This document shows, one piece after another, positions 49,762 to 57,997 of a DNA stretch of 64,000 nt. Source of the DNA: Caballeronia arvi (lineage in GTDB: Bacteria; Pseudomonadota; Gammaproteobacteria; Burkholderiales; Burkholderiaceae); NCBI RefSeq assembly GCF_001544695.2, contig NZ_FCOM02000024.1, forward strand, positions 43,478 through 107,477. The letters are read 5' to 3'. The position numbers and the translations under genes were made by a program. Positions within the stretch are counted from its first letter, which is position 1, and every line of letters begins with the position of its first letter. A model generated the notes under the pieces. It was given only the letters and a program-made list of their open reading frames with translations. It ran no database searches and was not told the DNA's origin.

Positions 49762-49782
49762 TTGTTGCCGATCGTGCAACAA
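49762..49782. promoter_or_regulatory. Inverted repeat TTGTTGC-N7-GCAACAA, LysR operator candidate
   Basis: Perfect seven-base arms are separated by seven bases (CGATCGT) in the region between the efflux operon and the divergent LysR gene. LysR-type proteins usually bind partly palindromic sites of this length and position. It lies 39 bases before the regulator start. Confidence 0.6.
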
Positions 49783-49820
49783 TTGAAAGCACGAACAGTT
49801 CTTGAAGTCGGGAAAGCAGC

Positions 49821-50759
49821 ATGGACACGCTCCAAAACATGCGCGTATTCGTGCGGGTCGTGGAGGCGGGCAGCTTCACGGCGGCCGCACAGCATCTCAA
49901 TACGACGACGGCTTATGCCTCGCGGGCCGTGTCGGATCTCGAAGCGCATCTGCGCGCGCGCCTGCTCAATCGCACGACGCGGCGCATCGCGCTCACCGAA
50001 GCGGGCGAGCGTTATCTGCAACGCTGCGAACAGATCCTCGCGTATGTCGATCAGGCGGAAGCCGAGGCGGGCGACGCCCACGCGCGTCCGTCCGGCAAGC
50101 TCAAGGTCCATTCGATGACGAGCTTCGGCCAGCACTACATCGTGCCGATGATCTCGCGCTATCAGCAGCGTCATCAGGCGGTGCAGGTCGAGCTGACGCT
50201 CGCGCAGCGCGTGCCGGACCTGCTCGACGAGGGCTACGACGTGTCCGTCGTGCTCGCATCCGATCTGCCCGATTCCGGGCTGGTGTCGGCGCGGCTCGGG
50301 ACGGCGTTCAGCATCGCGTGCGCGTCGCCGGCCTATATCGAGAAACACGGCGCGCCGCACGTGCTGTCCGATCTCGTGCGCCACACCTGTCTGCACTTGA
50401 TGACACCGGTGTTTCCGCCGGACCGCTGGGTCTTCGACGGTCCCAACGGTCAGGAGACGGTGAGCCTCGGCCCGTCGACGTTCACGGTGAACGTCGCGGA
50501 GGCAATGGTCGCGGCGATTCGCGAGAGCATGGGCATCGGCGTGCTGCCCACTTCGTCCGCGCTGCCCGGCTTGCGCGCGGGGACGCTCGTGCGCGTGCTG
50601 CCGCAATACACGATGCAGGAGCTGAACGTCTACGCGCTGTACCCGTCGCGCCAGTATCTCGATGCGAAGATCCGCACGTGGGTCGAGTTCCTGCGCGACG
50701 CGCTGCCCGACACGCTTGCCGCGGACGCCGAATCGCTGAAGGAATTCGTCGTCACTTGA
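49821..50759 (+). CDS. LysR-family transcriptional regulator (AaeR-like)
   Basis: The 312-residue product has the LysR winged helix-turn-helix at residues about 1-60 (MRVFVRVVEAGSFTAAAQHL and LNRTTRRIALTEAGERYLQ). An effector-binding domain follows (about 90-300). It is divergent from the efflux genes, with a shared intergenic region that contains an inverted repeat. I infer that it controls them in response to an aromatic acid. Confidence 0.92.
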   Translation: MDTLQNMRVFVRVVEAGSFTAAAQHLNTTTAYASRAVSDLEAHLRARLLNRTTRRIALTEAGERYLQRCEQILAYVDQAEAEAGDAHARPSGKLKVHSMTSFGQHYIVPMISRYQQRHQAVQVELTLAQRVPDLLDEGYDVSVVLASDLPDSGLVSARLGTAFSIACASPAYIEKHGAPHVLSDLVRHTCLHLMTPVFPPDRWVFDGPNGQETVSLGPSTFTVNVAEAMVAAIRESMGIGVLPTSSALPGLRAGTLVRVLPQYTMQELNVYALYPSRQYLDAKIRTWVEFLRDALPDTLAADAESLKEFVVT

Positions 50760-50880
50760 AAAGCCCGCGAATTCGTTCGTTACGAAAAAAAGCACGGCGC
50801 AACACTTGCTTACTCACGGTTTGTCCGCAGCTTGATACTTTCGGCACTGTTCAATTGCAACTTTCACCGGGACAAGTCAA

Positions 50881-51069
50881 ATGGGTACGCCACTTCTCCT
50901 CGCACTCGCCGCGCTTCTGGTGCTGATCGCCGTTCCGGCGTCGCGCGATCTCTTCAACGCCATGCGTACCCAGTCGGAACGCAACGCGAAGCGCCGCCTC
51001 GTGCCCATTCGCATCGACGATGACCGCGACGCGCGGATGCGCCGCAATCGCGATCCGTACGATCGCTGA
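50881..51069 (+). CDS. Small hypothetical membrane protein, 62 residues
   Basis: The product has one N-terminal hydrophobic segment (LLLALAALLVLIAVPA) followed by a strongly basic tail (RNAKRRLVPIRIDDDRDARM in part, ending RNRDPYDR). It could be a single-pass inner-membrane protein with a cytoplasmic tail. No good ribosome site is visible and no family is recognised. It lies 120 bases after the LysR gene and ends one base before a convergent gene. Confidence 0.55.
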   Translation: MGTPLLLALAALLVLIAVPASRDLFNAMRTQSERNAKRRLVPIRIDDDRDARMRRNRDPYDR

Positions 51070-51780
51070 TCAGAGCAGGGTTTCGAGCGGTTCGATGAGA
51101 CGCGGCTCGTCGTTGGTCGCGCGATTCACGTCGGATGAAACGCGATGCCAGACGAAGTGCGACGCCGGCACGCCATCGGATTTGACGAGCGCGGCGAGGT
51201 CTTCGGACGATGCGTCTGGATCGAGCCAGCGCCTGGCGACGGCCGGCGCAAACACCAGGGGGCGGCGGTCGTGCACATCGACCAGCCCCTCGTCGGCGGC
51301 GGCCGTCACGATGACGAAGCCCGCGCCGGGCGCTGCCGCGTCTTCATCGCGGAGAATGCTGGTAAGCGCGGCGAGATACATCGGCTCGCCGTCCGCGCGC
51401 TGAATGAAGTAGGGCTGCTTGAACGGCTTCGCCGCGGGATCGCCCGCGCGCGGCTCGATGCGCCATTCGAACCAGCCATCGGCCGGCACGAGAATGCGCG
51501 CCTTCTTCCACAGATGCTTGAAATACGCGCTCGTCGACGCGGTTTCGACGCGCGCGTTGATCGTCTGCGGCAGTTTCTTCTGAATGGCCCACGGCGGGCA
51601 ATAACCCCAATGCACCGCGCGGATCGTTTCGTCGGGATAGACGGCGAGCGGATGCGTGCCGGGTGAAAGGTTATAGCCGGGACGCCTGTCGGCGGCATCC
51701 ACGAGCACGAACGGATTCTTCAGATGCAGGCGTTGCGCGTAATGCATCGGCAGTCGGTATTGGCTGATTCGGCCGCACAT
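51070..51780 (-). CDS. SRAP-domain protein (YedK/HMCES type)
   Basis: SRAP proteins crosslink to abasic sites in single-stranded DNA and protect them. From the ATG at 51780 the 236-residue product starts MCGRISQY, and Cys2 is the nucleophile. Other active residues are Asn in INARVE, Glu in GWFEWR and His in VHDRRPLV. The frame continues upstream to 52077 but only as a shadow of the next gene. The next gene, encoding a metallophosphoesterase, is in the same direction, 50 bases upstream. Confidence 0.95.
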   Translation of the reverse strand: MCGRISQYRLPMHYAQRLHLKNPFVLVDAADRRPGYNLSPGTHPLAVYPDETIRAVHWGYCPPWAIQKKLPQTINARVETASTSAYFKHLWKKARILVPADGWFEWRIEPRAGDPAAKPFKQPYFIQRADGEPMYLAALTSILRDEDAAAPGAGFVIVTAAADEGLVDVHDRRPLVFAPAVARRWLDPDASSEDLAALVKSDGVPASHFVWHRVSSDVNRATNDEPRLIEPLETLL

Positions 51781-51829
51781 GGCGTTCCTCCGCAAAGTCC
51801 AACACGGTTCGTGCTTCCTTCTTCGACGC

Positions 51830-52633
51830 TTATATCTCGACGACCTTGTCCCAAGCGAAGTCGGGATTCTCCCATTGCTGCGCGCGACGGCTGAAGTATC
51901 CGCGCGGATTGCACACGACGCGCGTGCCCCCGACGACGTAATCGAACGACGTATGGGTATGCCCGTGAATCCACAGCGACGCGGGCGCGCGCGCGAGCGT
52001 CGGCAGATGATTGACGAAGCCTGCCGACACGAGATCTTCCGCATAGCGCGGCGCCAGGCTTTCGCGCATCGGCGCATGATGCGTGACGACGATGGTTTGC
52101 CCTGCGAAGGGCTTCGCGAGTTCGTCTTCGAGCCATGCGCGCGCCTGTTCGTGCAGCGCGAGGGAATCGTCGGGAGCGAACTCGCGGTGCTCGCCGTCGG
52201 GCTCGGGCCATGCGAGTTGAATCAAGCCTTTGTAGTCGAGCATGACTTTCGTGCACGCTTCCTTCGCTGCTTCGATATCGTTCGTGTCCGAGCCGAAGAG
52301 GGCGAAGTCGGTCCAGAGCGTCGTGCCGAGCACGCGCCACGCGCCGCGCCGGTCGACCAGCGACGCGTTGTTCAGATAGTGCACGTTGTCGACACTGCGC
52401 GCGGCGTCCTGCATCGCCGCTTCCATCGCGCCGAACTCGGCGTCGTAATACTCGTGATTGCCGGGCACGTAGATGACGGGCACATCGTAATCGAAATTTT
52501 CCGCCGCCCAGCGCAAGCCTTCGGCGTGGTTGTGAATGTCGCCCGCCAGCACGACGAGATCGGCCTCGGCATAGGGAATCGCCAGCGGCTCGTCGCATTC
52601 GAGATGCAGGTCCGACAGCACGCGAATCTTCAT
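51830..52633 (-). CDS. Metallophosphoesterase
   Basis: The 267-residue product is a calcineurin-like phosphoesterase. The metal ligand motifs are in order: SDLHLE near residue 7-12, LAGDIHNH, VPGNHEYY, VVTHHAPM and HGHTHTSF. The fold fits a nuclease-like or nucleotide phosphodiesterase, substrate unknown. It overlaps the FAD oxidoreductase gene by four bases (ATGA) and precedes the SRAP gene. Confidence 0.93.
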   Translation of the reverse strand: MKIRVLSDLHLECDEPLAIPYAEADLVVLAGDIHNHAEGLRWAAENFDYDVPVIYVPGNHEYYDAEFGAMEAAMQDAARSVDNVHYLNNASLVDRRGAWRVLGTTLWTDFALFGSDTNDIEAAKEACTKVMLDYKGLIQLAWPEPDGEHREFAPDDSLALHEQARAWLEDELAKPFAGQTIVVTHHAPMRESLAPRYAEDLVSAGFVNHLPTLARAPASLWIHGHTHTSFDYVVGGTRVVCNPRGYFSRRAQQWENPDFAWDKVVEI

Positions 52634-54084
52634 GCGATCTTCTCCTTGCCGGGTGCGGCGCTCAGGCGCACGACCTTGCCGGGGTTCATCAGATTGTCCG
52701 GATCGAGCGCGGCCTTGATCGCCTGCATGAGCCGCACTTCGACCGGCGACTTGTAGTGCATCGCTTCATCGACCTTTAACTGGCCAAGACCGTGCTCCGC
52801 GCTGATGCTGCCGCGATGCCTGTGCACCTGGTCGTACACGAGCGCATTGACCGGCGTCTGATACGCGTCGAGGAACTGCTTCTGGTCGACGCCTTCGGGC
52901 GCCTGCACGTTGTAGTGCAGATTACCGTCGCCGAGATGGCCGAAAGTCACCATGCGCACGCCGGGCACGGCCTTCGCGATGATCGCATCGGTTTCGTCGA
53001 TGAAGCGGCCGATGCTCGAAATGGGCACGGCGATGTCATGCTTGATGTTCAGCCCTTCCTCGGCCTGCGCGAGCGGAATGTGTTCGCGCAAGTCCCAGAA
53101 CGCCTGCGACTGCGCGAGACTTTCCGCGACGACCGCGTTCTCGACGATGCCTTGTTCGAGCGCTTCTTCCATCAGCCGTTCGAACAGGGCGCGCGCGTGC
53201 GCTTCGCTTTCACTGTCCGAGAGTTCGAGCAGCACCGTCTGCGCGTGCGGCTCGCCGAACGGATAGCGCAGTTGCGGAAAGTGCCGGCCGACGAGGCGCA
53301 TCGAAAAATCGGACATCAGCTCGAAGCCGGTCAAAAGCGCGCCGGCGTGATGCTGCGCCAGCGAAAGGAAATCGAGCGCGGCGTGCGGCGACGCGAGCCC
53401 GGCGAGCGCCGTGACTTTCGCGACGGGCGCGGGATGCAGCTTCATCACGGCCGCGGTGATGATGCCGAGCGTGCCTTCCGCGCCGATGAAAAGGTCGCGC
53501 AGATCGTAGCCGGTGTTGTCCTTGCGCAGACCGCGCAGGCCGTCCCAGATCTCGCCTTGCGGCGTGACGACTTCGAGCCCGAGACAAAGCTCGCGCGTGT
53601 TGCCGTAGCGGAGCACGCCGGTGCCGCCCGCGTTCGTCGACAGGTTGCCGCCGATCGTGCAGCTTCCTTCCGCCGCAAGGCTGAGCGGAAAGAGACGTTG
53701 CGCGCTTTCGGCGCGCGCCTGAATCTCGGCGAGCACGACGCCCGCTTCGACGGTGATCGTGTTGTTGTGCGGATCGATGCCGCGAATGCGATTGAGCCGC
53801 TTCAGGCTGATGACGGCCTGCGCGCCGCTCTCATCGGGCGTCGCGCCGCCCGCGAGTCCGGTGTTGCCACCCTGCGGCACGACCGCGATGCGATATTCGC
53901 GCGCAAGACGCACGAGCGCGGCCACCTGTTCGGCATCGGATGGCAGCAGCACGGCGCACGCATTGCCGCGATAGCGCTTGCGCCAGTCGACGAGATACGG
54001 CTCGGTGTCGATCGCGCTGATGAGAACGTGCGGCGCGCCGAGGACCTCGGTGCAGGCGGCGATGAAAGCTTGAGAAGCGGTCAT
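52630..54084 (-). CDS. FAD-linked oxidase (D-lactate/D-2-hydroxyacid dehydrogenase type, GlcD-like)
   Basis: The 484-residue product has an N-terminal FAD-binding PCMH domain (VPQGGNTGLAGGATPDESG and NAGGTGVLRYGNTREL) and a C-terminal FAD-linked oxidase domain (TFGHLGDGNLHYNV and ISAEHGLGQLK). It should oxidise a 2-hydroxyacid such as D-lactate, D-2-hydroxyglutarate or glycolate. No cysteine-rich Fe-S domain is fused. It ends by overlapping the metallophosphoesterase start by four bases, so coupled translation is likely. Confidence 0.93.
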   Translation of the reverse strand: MTASQAFIAACTEVLGAPHVLISAIDTEPYLVDWRKRYRGNACAVLLPSDAEQVAALVRLAREYRIAVVPQGGNTGLAGGATPDESGAQAVISLKRLNRIRGIDPHNNTITVEAGVVLAEIQARAESAQRLFPLSLAAEGSCTIGGNLSTNAGGTGVLRYGNTRELCLGLEVVTPQGEIWDGLRGLRKDNTGYDLRDLFIGAEGTLGIITAAVMKLHPAPVAKVTALAGLASPHAALDFLSLAQHHAGALLTGFELMSDFSMRLVGRHFPQLRYPFGEPHAQTVLLELSDSESEAHARALFERLMEEALEQGIVENAVVAESLAQSQAFWDLREHIPLAQAEEGLNIKHDIAVPISSIGRFIDETDAIIAKAVPGVRMVTFGHLGDGNLHYNVQAPEGVDQKQFLDAYQTPVNALVYDQVHRHRGSISAEHGLGQLKVDEAMHYKSPVEVRLMQAIKAALDPDNLMNPGKVVRLSAAPGKEKIA

Positions 54085-54244
54085 GAGGAGATGAGCAAGA
54101 ATTCGGGTAGGGCGTAGTTCACAGTATCGCGCAGGGCGGCGGCGCGCGACTCTCGTCCGAATGGCATAGGCACGCGCGTTGGCCGCCGATTCATGCTAAA
54201 AAGCTTCACGTCTCGGCGGTATCGTCGCGAAAAAAGCGAACGGA

Positions 54245-54640
54245 CTAACTTTTTTTCGCACGCGCGTGCATGCGGGCAGCCCGTTTGAACGGCGCGACAT
54301 GGGCGAGCGCGCAGACGAAGAACGCGAGCGAAAGCAGCGCTTCGAGCCAGGCGAGCGACGCGGACAGGCCCGCATCGGTCATGCCGCGCACGACGCCTTC
54401 GGCGAGATAGAGCAGGACGAGCATCGATGCCCACTGGAGCGTGTACAGGTTTCTGCGCGCAACGCCCGGCAGCGCGCACGCGAGCGGCAGCGCCTTCAGC
54501 GCGAGCGCCCACGCGCCGGGGCGCAGCGGAGCGAGCCACAGTTCCCAGAGGATCGTAAGCGCGATCAGCGCGCCGAGGCTCGCGAGCGCGCCCACTGCGA
54601 AGGCGGAGTTCGGCCGCGATTCGGAGGCGGGCGAACTCAT
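54245..54640 (-). CDS. DUF2069 membrane protein
   Basis: From the ATG at 54640 the product has 131 residues. It has four hydrophobic helices, including SAFAVGALASLGALIALTIL and LQWASMLVLLYLAEGVVRG, and a basic C-terminal tail. This fits the DUF2069 family, of unknown function. The start overlaps the WrbA-like stop codon by four bases (ATGA), and a longer upstream frame is a shadow. Confidence 0.88.
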   Translation of the reverse strand: MSSPASESRPNSAFAVGALASLGALIALTILWELWLAPLRPGAWALALKALPLACALPGVARRNLYTLQWASMLVLLYLAEGVVRGMTDAGLSASLAWLEALLSLAFFVCALAHVAPFKRAARMHARAKKS

Positions 54641-55257
54641 GCGGAGCGGGCGCCGCGCACGAGATCGAGCGCGGTGCGTGCGAGCCGCGCGCCGAGTGCG
54701 ACGGCGAGCGCTTTCTCGTCGGCGGAGATGCCGTGGCGCTGGTTCTCGTCGCCGCCCGCGCGTGCGTGATGCGACGCGCCGTAGGGCGTGCCGCCGCTTT
54801 GTGTCGTCGTGAGCCGCGATTCGGTGTACGGGATGCCGACGATCATCATGCCGTGATGCAGAAGCGGCAGCATCATCGAAAGCAGCGTGCTTTCCTGGCC
54901 CCCGTGCAGGCTGCCGGTCGAAGTGAAGACGCTCGCGGGCTTGCCGGCGAGCGCGCCGGACAGCCACTGCGGCGTGGTGCCGTCGAGGAAATACTTGAGC
55001 GGTGCGGCCATGTTGCCGAAACGCGTCGGCGAGCCGAGCGCGAGACCCGCGCATTCTTCGAGATCGCGCAGTTCCGCATAGGGCGGGCCGTCGGCGGGAA
55101 TGTCGGGCTGCGTGGCTTCGCAGACGGCCGAGACGGGCGGCACCGTGCGCACGCGCGCCTGCATGCCGGGAACGCTGTCGACGCCCTGGGCGATCGCGAG
55201 CGCAAGCTCGCGGGTCGCGCCGTGGCGGCTGTAGTAAAGCACGAGGATGTCGTTCAT
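54637..55257 (-). CDS. NAD(P)H:quinone oxidoreductase (WrbA-like flavodoxin fold)
   Basis: The 206-residue product has the FMN-binding start ILVLYYSRHGATRELALAIA. The middle has LALGSPTRFGNMAAPLKYFL and the later SVFTSTGSLHGGQESTLLSM, which fit WrbA. Such proteins reduce quinones by two electrons and protect against oxidative stress. It precedes and overlaps the DUF2069 gene. Confidence 0.94.
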   Translation of the reverse strand: MNDILVLYYSRHGATRELALAIAQGVDSVPGMQARVRTVPPVSAVCEATQPDIPADGPPYAELRDLEECAGLALGSPTRFGNMAAPLKYFLDGTTPQWLSGALAGKPASVFTSTGSLHGGQESTLLSMMLPLLHHGMMIVGIPYTESRLTTTQSGGTPYGASHHARAGGDENQRHGISADEKALAVALGARLARTALDLVRGARSA

Positions 55258-55362
55258 AAGGCTTTTTTAGTGAACGGCTATTATAGGTATCAGGTGATTT
55301 TCGTGGCGCGGCGCGGCTTCAGTGCGAACTCAGTGCAAGCGCCGCCACGACGGGAGAAGGGT

Positions 55363-56670
55363 TTGCAGCATCTTTCCATCGATCTCGCAGCGGTCAGGCG
55401 TCTCGCGCGTTTCGTCGCGCGGCGCATCGGCGAGGACCGCGTCGCGCAAGTGGCGGGCAGCCTCACGTTCACGAGCGTGTTGTCGCTCGTGCCGCTCGCG
55501 ACCGTCGCGTTCGCGCTCTTTACCGCGTTTCCGATCTTCGGCTCGTTCCAGGCGTCGCTGCAGGATTTCCTCGCCGTGCACCTGATGCCGCCGCAGATCA
55601 ACGACCAGATCTTCAAGTATCTGAACCAGTTCGCATCGAAGGCGAAGGGGCTCACGACCGTCGGCATGATCATTCTCTTCGTGACGTCCGTCATGACGAT
55701 GATGACGGTCGAGTCCGCGTTCAACGTCATCTGGCGCGTGAAGAAGGCGCGGCCGATCGCGCAGCGTGTGCTCGTCTACTGGTCGATCATCACGCTCGGG
55801 CCGATTCTCTTCGGCTGCAGCCTGTCGATCTCCTCGTATGTGTTCGCCCATTCGGTCGCGTTCGCCGGTTCGCACAATCTGATGCCGCCGATCGTCGAAT
55901 GGGCGCTGACCGGCGTATCGCTGCCGCTCACCGCGCTCGCGTTCACGATGATTTACGTCTACATGCCGAACTGCAAGGTCGAGTGGCGTGACGCGATCGT
56001 CGGCGGGATCATCGCGGGGATTGCGTTCGAGCTCGGCAAGCGCGGCTTCGGTTCATATGTGCGACGCATTCCCACCTATACCGCGGTGTACGGCGCGTTC
56101 GCCGCGCTGCCGGTGTTTTTGTTGTGGGTCTATCTGTGCTGGATGATCGCGCTCGTCGGCGCGATGGTCACGTCCGCGCTGCCCGCGATCCGCACGGGGC
56201 AGTATCATCGGCGCGATTTTCCCGGCAGCGATCTGCTCGACGCGCTCGAAATTCTCGCTCGCCTGGTCGAGTCGCGGGAAGAGGGCAAGCCCGGCTACAC
56301 GGCGCTGCAGCTTGCCACGCTGTCGCGATGCGATCTGGATACGTCCACGCGCCTGATCGCGCGGCTCGATGCGCTCGGCTGGATCGGACGGCTGGAGGAT
56401 TCGCGCCAGCCGCGCTACGTGCTGATCGCCAATCCGAATCAGATCACGGTGACGATGCTCTTCGAGCAGTTCGTGATCGACGGCGCAGAGCTGGAGTATC
56501 AGTTGAAGCTCGATGCGGCGCAGGTGGATTGCAGCGCGCTCATGAACGCGCTGGAGAACGAGAAGCTGGAAATCACGCTAGGCTCGCTGATTGCCGCGCG
56601 GGCATCGGCGCTTACGAGCGCGCGCATGCGCGAAGTGCCGCGCCCGTCGATGCCGGAGCAGCCCGCGTAA
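55363..56670 (+). CDS. YihY/BrkB-family inner-membrane protein
   Basis: The product is of the YihY (UPF0761) family, with about six membrane helices between residues 40 and 290 (GEDRVAQVAGSLTFTSVLSL, GLTTVGMIILFVTSVMTMM and others). A cytoplasmic tail of about 140 residues has a helix-turn-helix-like part (LQLATLSRCDLDTSTRLIARL). The TTG at 55363 with GGAG seven bases before it is the best start, giving 435 residues. A GTG further upstream in frame is possible. Function is unknown; old annotation as RNase BN is incorrect for this family. Confidence 0.9.
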   Translation: MQHLSIDLAAVRRLARFVARRIGEDRVAQVAGSLTFTSVLSLVPLATVAFALFTAFPIFGSFQASLQDFLAVHLMPPQINDQIFKYLNQFASKAKGLTTVGMIILFVTSVMTMMTVESAFNVIWRVKKARPIAQRVLVYWSIITLGPILFGCSLSISSYVFAHSVAFAGSHNLMPPIVEWALTGVSLPLTALAFTMIYVYMPNCKVEWRDAIVGGIIAGIAFELGKRGFGSYVRRIPTYTAVYGAFAALPVFLLWVYLCWMIALVGAMVTSALPAIRTGQYHRRDFPGSDLLDALEILARLVESREEGKPGYTALQLATLSRCDLDTSTRLIARLDALGWIGRLEDSRQPRYVLIANPNQITVTMLFEQFVIDGAELEYQLKLDAAQVDCSALMNALENEKLEITLGSLIAARASALTSARMREVPRPSMPEQPA

Positions 56671-56688
56671 CTCGACGCGGGCGCAGGA

Positions 56689-57009
56689 TCAGAGCGAAAT
56701 CTTGCCGATGCAGATGTCCTTGAACATCACCCAGTCGCCCATCAGGCTGTAGATGGGATGACGAAACGTCGCCGGGCGATTCTTTTCGAAGAAGAAATGG
56801 CCGATCCACGCGAAGCCGTAGCCGCAGACAACGGCCGCGGGCAGCCAGAGCCAGTCGCCGGTGGCGATCGCCATCGCGAGGCAGCCGATCACGCCGAGCG
56901 AGCCGACGAAATGCAGCCTGCGTGACGTCAGATTGCGGTGTTCCTCGAGGTAATAGGGATAGAACTCGGCGAAATTCGCGAAATGTTCACCGTGTGCGGT
57001 GTGCGCCAT
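56689..57009 (-). CDS. Mpo1-like (DUF962) membrane protein
   Basis: The 106-residue product has the DUF962 pattern: an N-terminal YPYYLEEHRNLTSRRLHFVG with conserved histidines, a membrane segment WLWLPAAVVCGYGFAWIGHF, and FFEKNRPATFRHPIYSLMGD. In yeast the relative Mpo1 is a dioxygenase acting on 2-hydroxy fatty acids. The His residues needed for metal binding are present, but bacterial activity is inferred. It is convergent with the YihY gene. Confidence 0.9.
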   Translation of the reverse strand: MAHTAHGEHFANFAEFYPYYLEEHRNLTSRRLHFVGSLGVIGCLAMAIATGDWLWLPAAVVCGYGFAWIGHFFFEKNRPATFRHPIYSLMGDWVMFKDICIGKISL

Positions 57010-57154
57010 GACGGCCTCCTGATGATGCCTGCTGGTGTCATGCGGCGCTCCCGCGCCTGTCCGACGATTGCGCCAGCAAGATTCATTCTGCGACCGTCAT
57101 GCGCGCCGTGCAAGCGCGCGCCGCGACGTTGCGCGGCCCGCCGCACAGGCGGCG

Positions 57155-57997
57155 TCAACCGGTTTTCGCCTGCGCTCTGGCGCAACTGAGCGCGAACGCG
57201 AACAGCGCGTCGAGCGTCGCGTCGGGCTGTTCGGACATGAGTGCGTGGCCGGCGTCCAGTTCCACCGTTTGCACGGAAGCGCCCGCCTGCCTGAACGCGT
57301 CCACGAGCGGACGCGCGGCGCGCGGCGGCGTCATCATGTCGCGCTTGCCGCTCACGACGCACACGGGACAGCACACCGCGGCCGCGCGTTCGAGCGCATC
57401 GGCGTAGGCGTTGCAGGCGCTGAAATCGGTATGAAACAGCAGCGCCTCGCCGCGCAGGCTCACGCGCTCCATCAGCCGCTGATTCACGCCGTGCAGCCAG
57501 AAACCCGGCGCGGGGCTCGACGGCTTCGCGGCGATCGTCGAATGCGACCACTGATTGACCATGTCGATCGCTTCGGGCTCGTGCTCGCGGGCGGCATCGA
57601 GCAGCGTGTCGGAGACGAGCATCGGCGCGGCGGTCGCGAGGAGCGCGAGGCCCATCGCGCGAGCGGGATGGCGCGCGGCGGTGTCGAGCGCGATCAGCGA
57701 GCCCATGCTGTGACCGGCGAAAAGCGCCCGTTGCACGCCCGCGGCGTCCAGCACGCCGATGACCCAGTCCGCGAGCGCGCCGATGGTGGCGAGCGCGGGC
57801 CCGGCGCTGCGCCCGTGGCCCGGCAGATCGAGCGCGAGAACGCCGAAGCCGTGATGCGCGAAATAGCGCGTCTGCAACGCCCACACGCTGTGATCGTGCT
57901 CCGCGCCGTGTATGAAGACGACGGCGGGGCGTGCGGCGTCGAAAGATTTGCCGCCGGTATAGGCGTAGGCGCCGCGGCCGTTGGTATCGAGGATCAT
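57155..57997 (-). CDS. Alpha/beta hydrolase
   Basis: The 280-residue product has the alpha/beta hydrolase fold: VVFIHGAEHDHSVW (oxyanion hole), the nucleophile serine in FAGHSMGSLIAL, an acid in SGKRDMMTPP and the catalytic histidine in LDAGHALMSEQP. The substrate is unknown; ester or C-C bond hydrolases fit. Its ATG overlaps the O-acetylhomoserine sulfhydrylase stop by four bases, so the two are coupled. Confidence 0.92.
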   Translation of the reverse strand: MILDTNGRGAYAYTGGKSFDAARPAVVFIHGAEHDHSVWALQTRYFAHHGFGVLALDLPGHGRSAGPALATIGALADWVIGVLDAAGVQRALFAGHSMGSLIALDTAARHPARAMGLALLATAAPMLVSDTLLDAAREHEPEAIDMVNQWSHSTIAAKPSSPAPGFWLHGVNQRLMERVSLRGEALLFHTDFSACNAYADALERAAAVCCPVCVVSGKRDMMTPPRAARPLVDAFRQAGASVQTVELDAGHALMSEQPDATLDALFAFALSCARAQAKTG

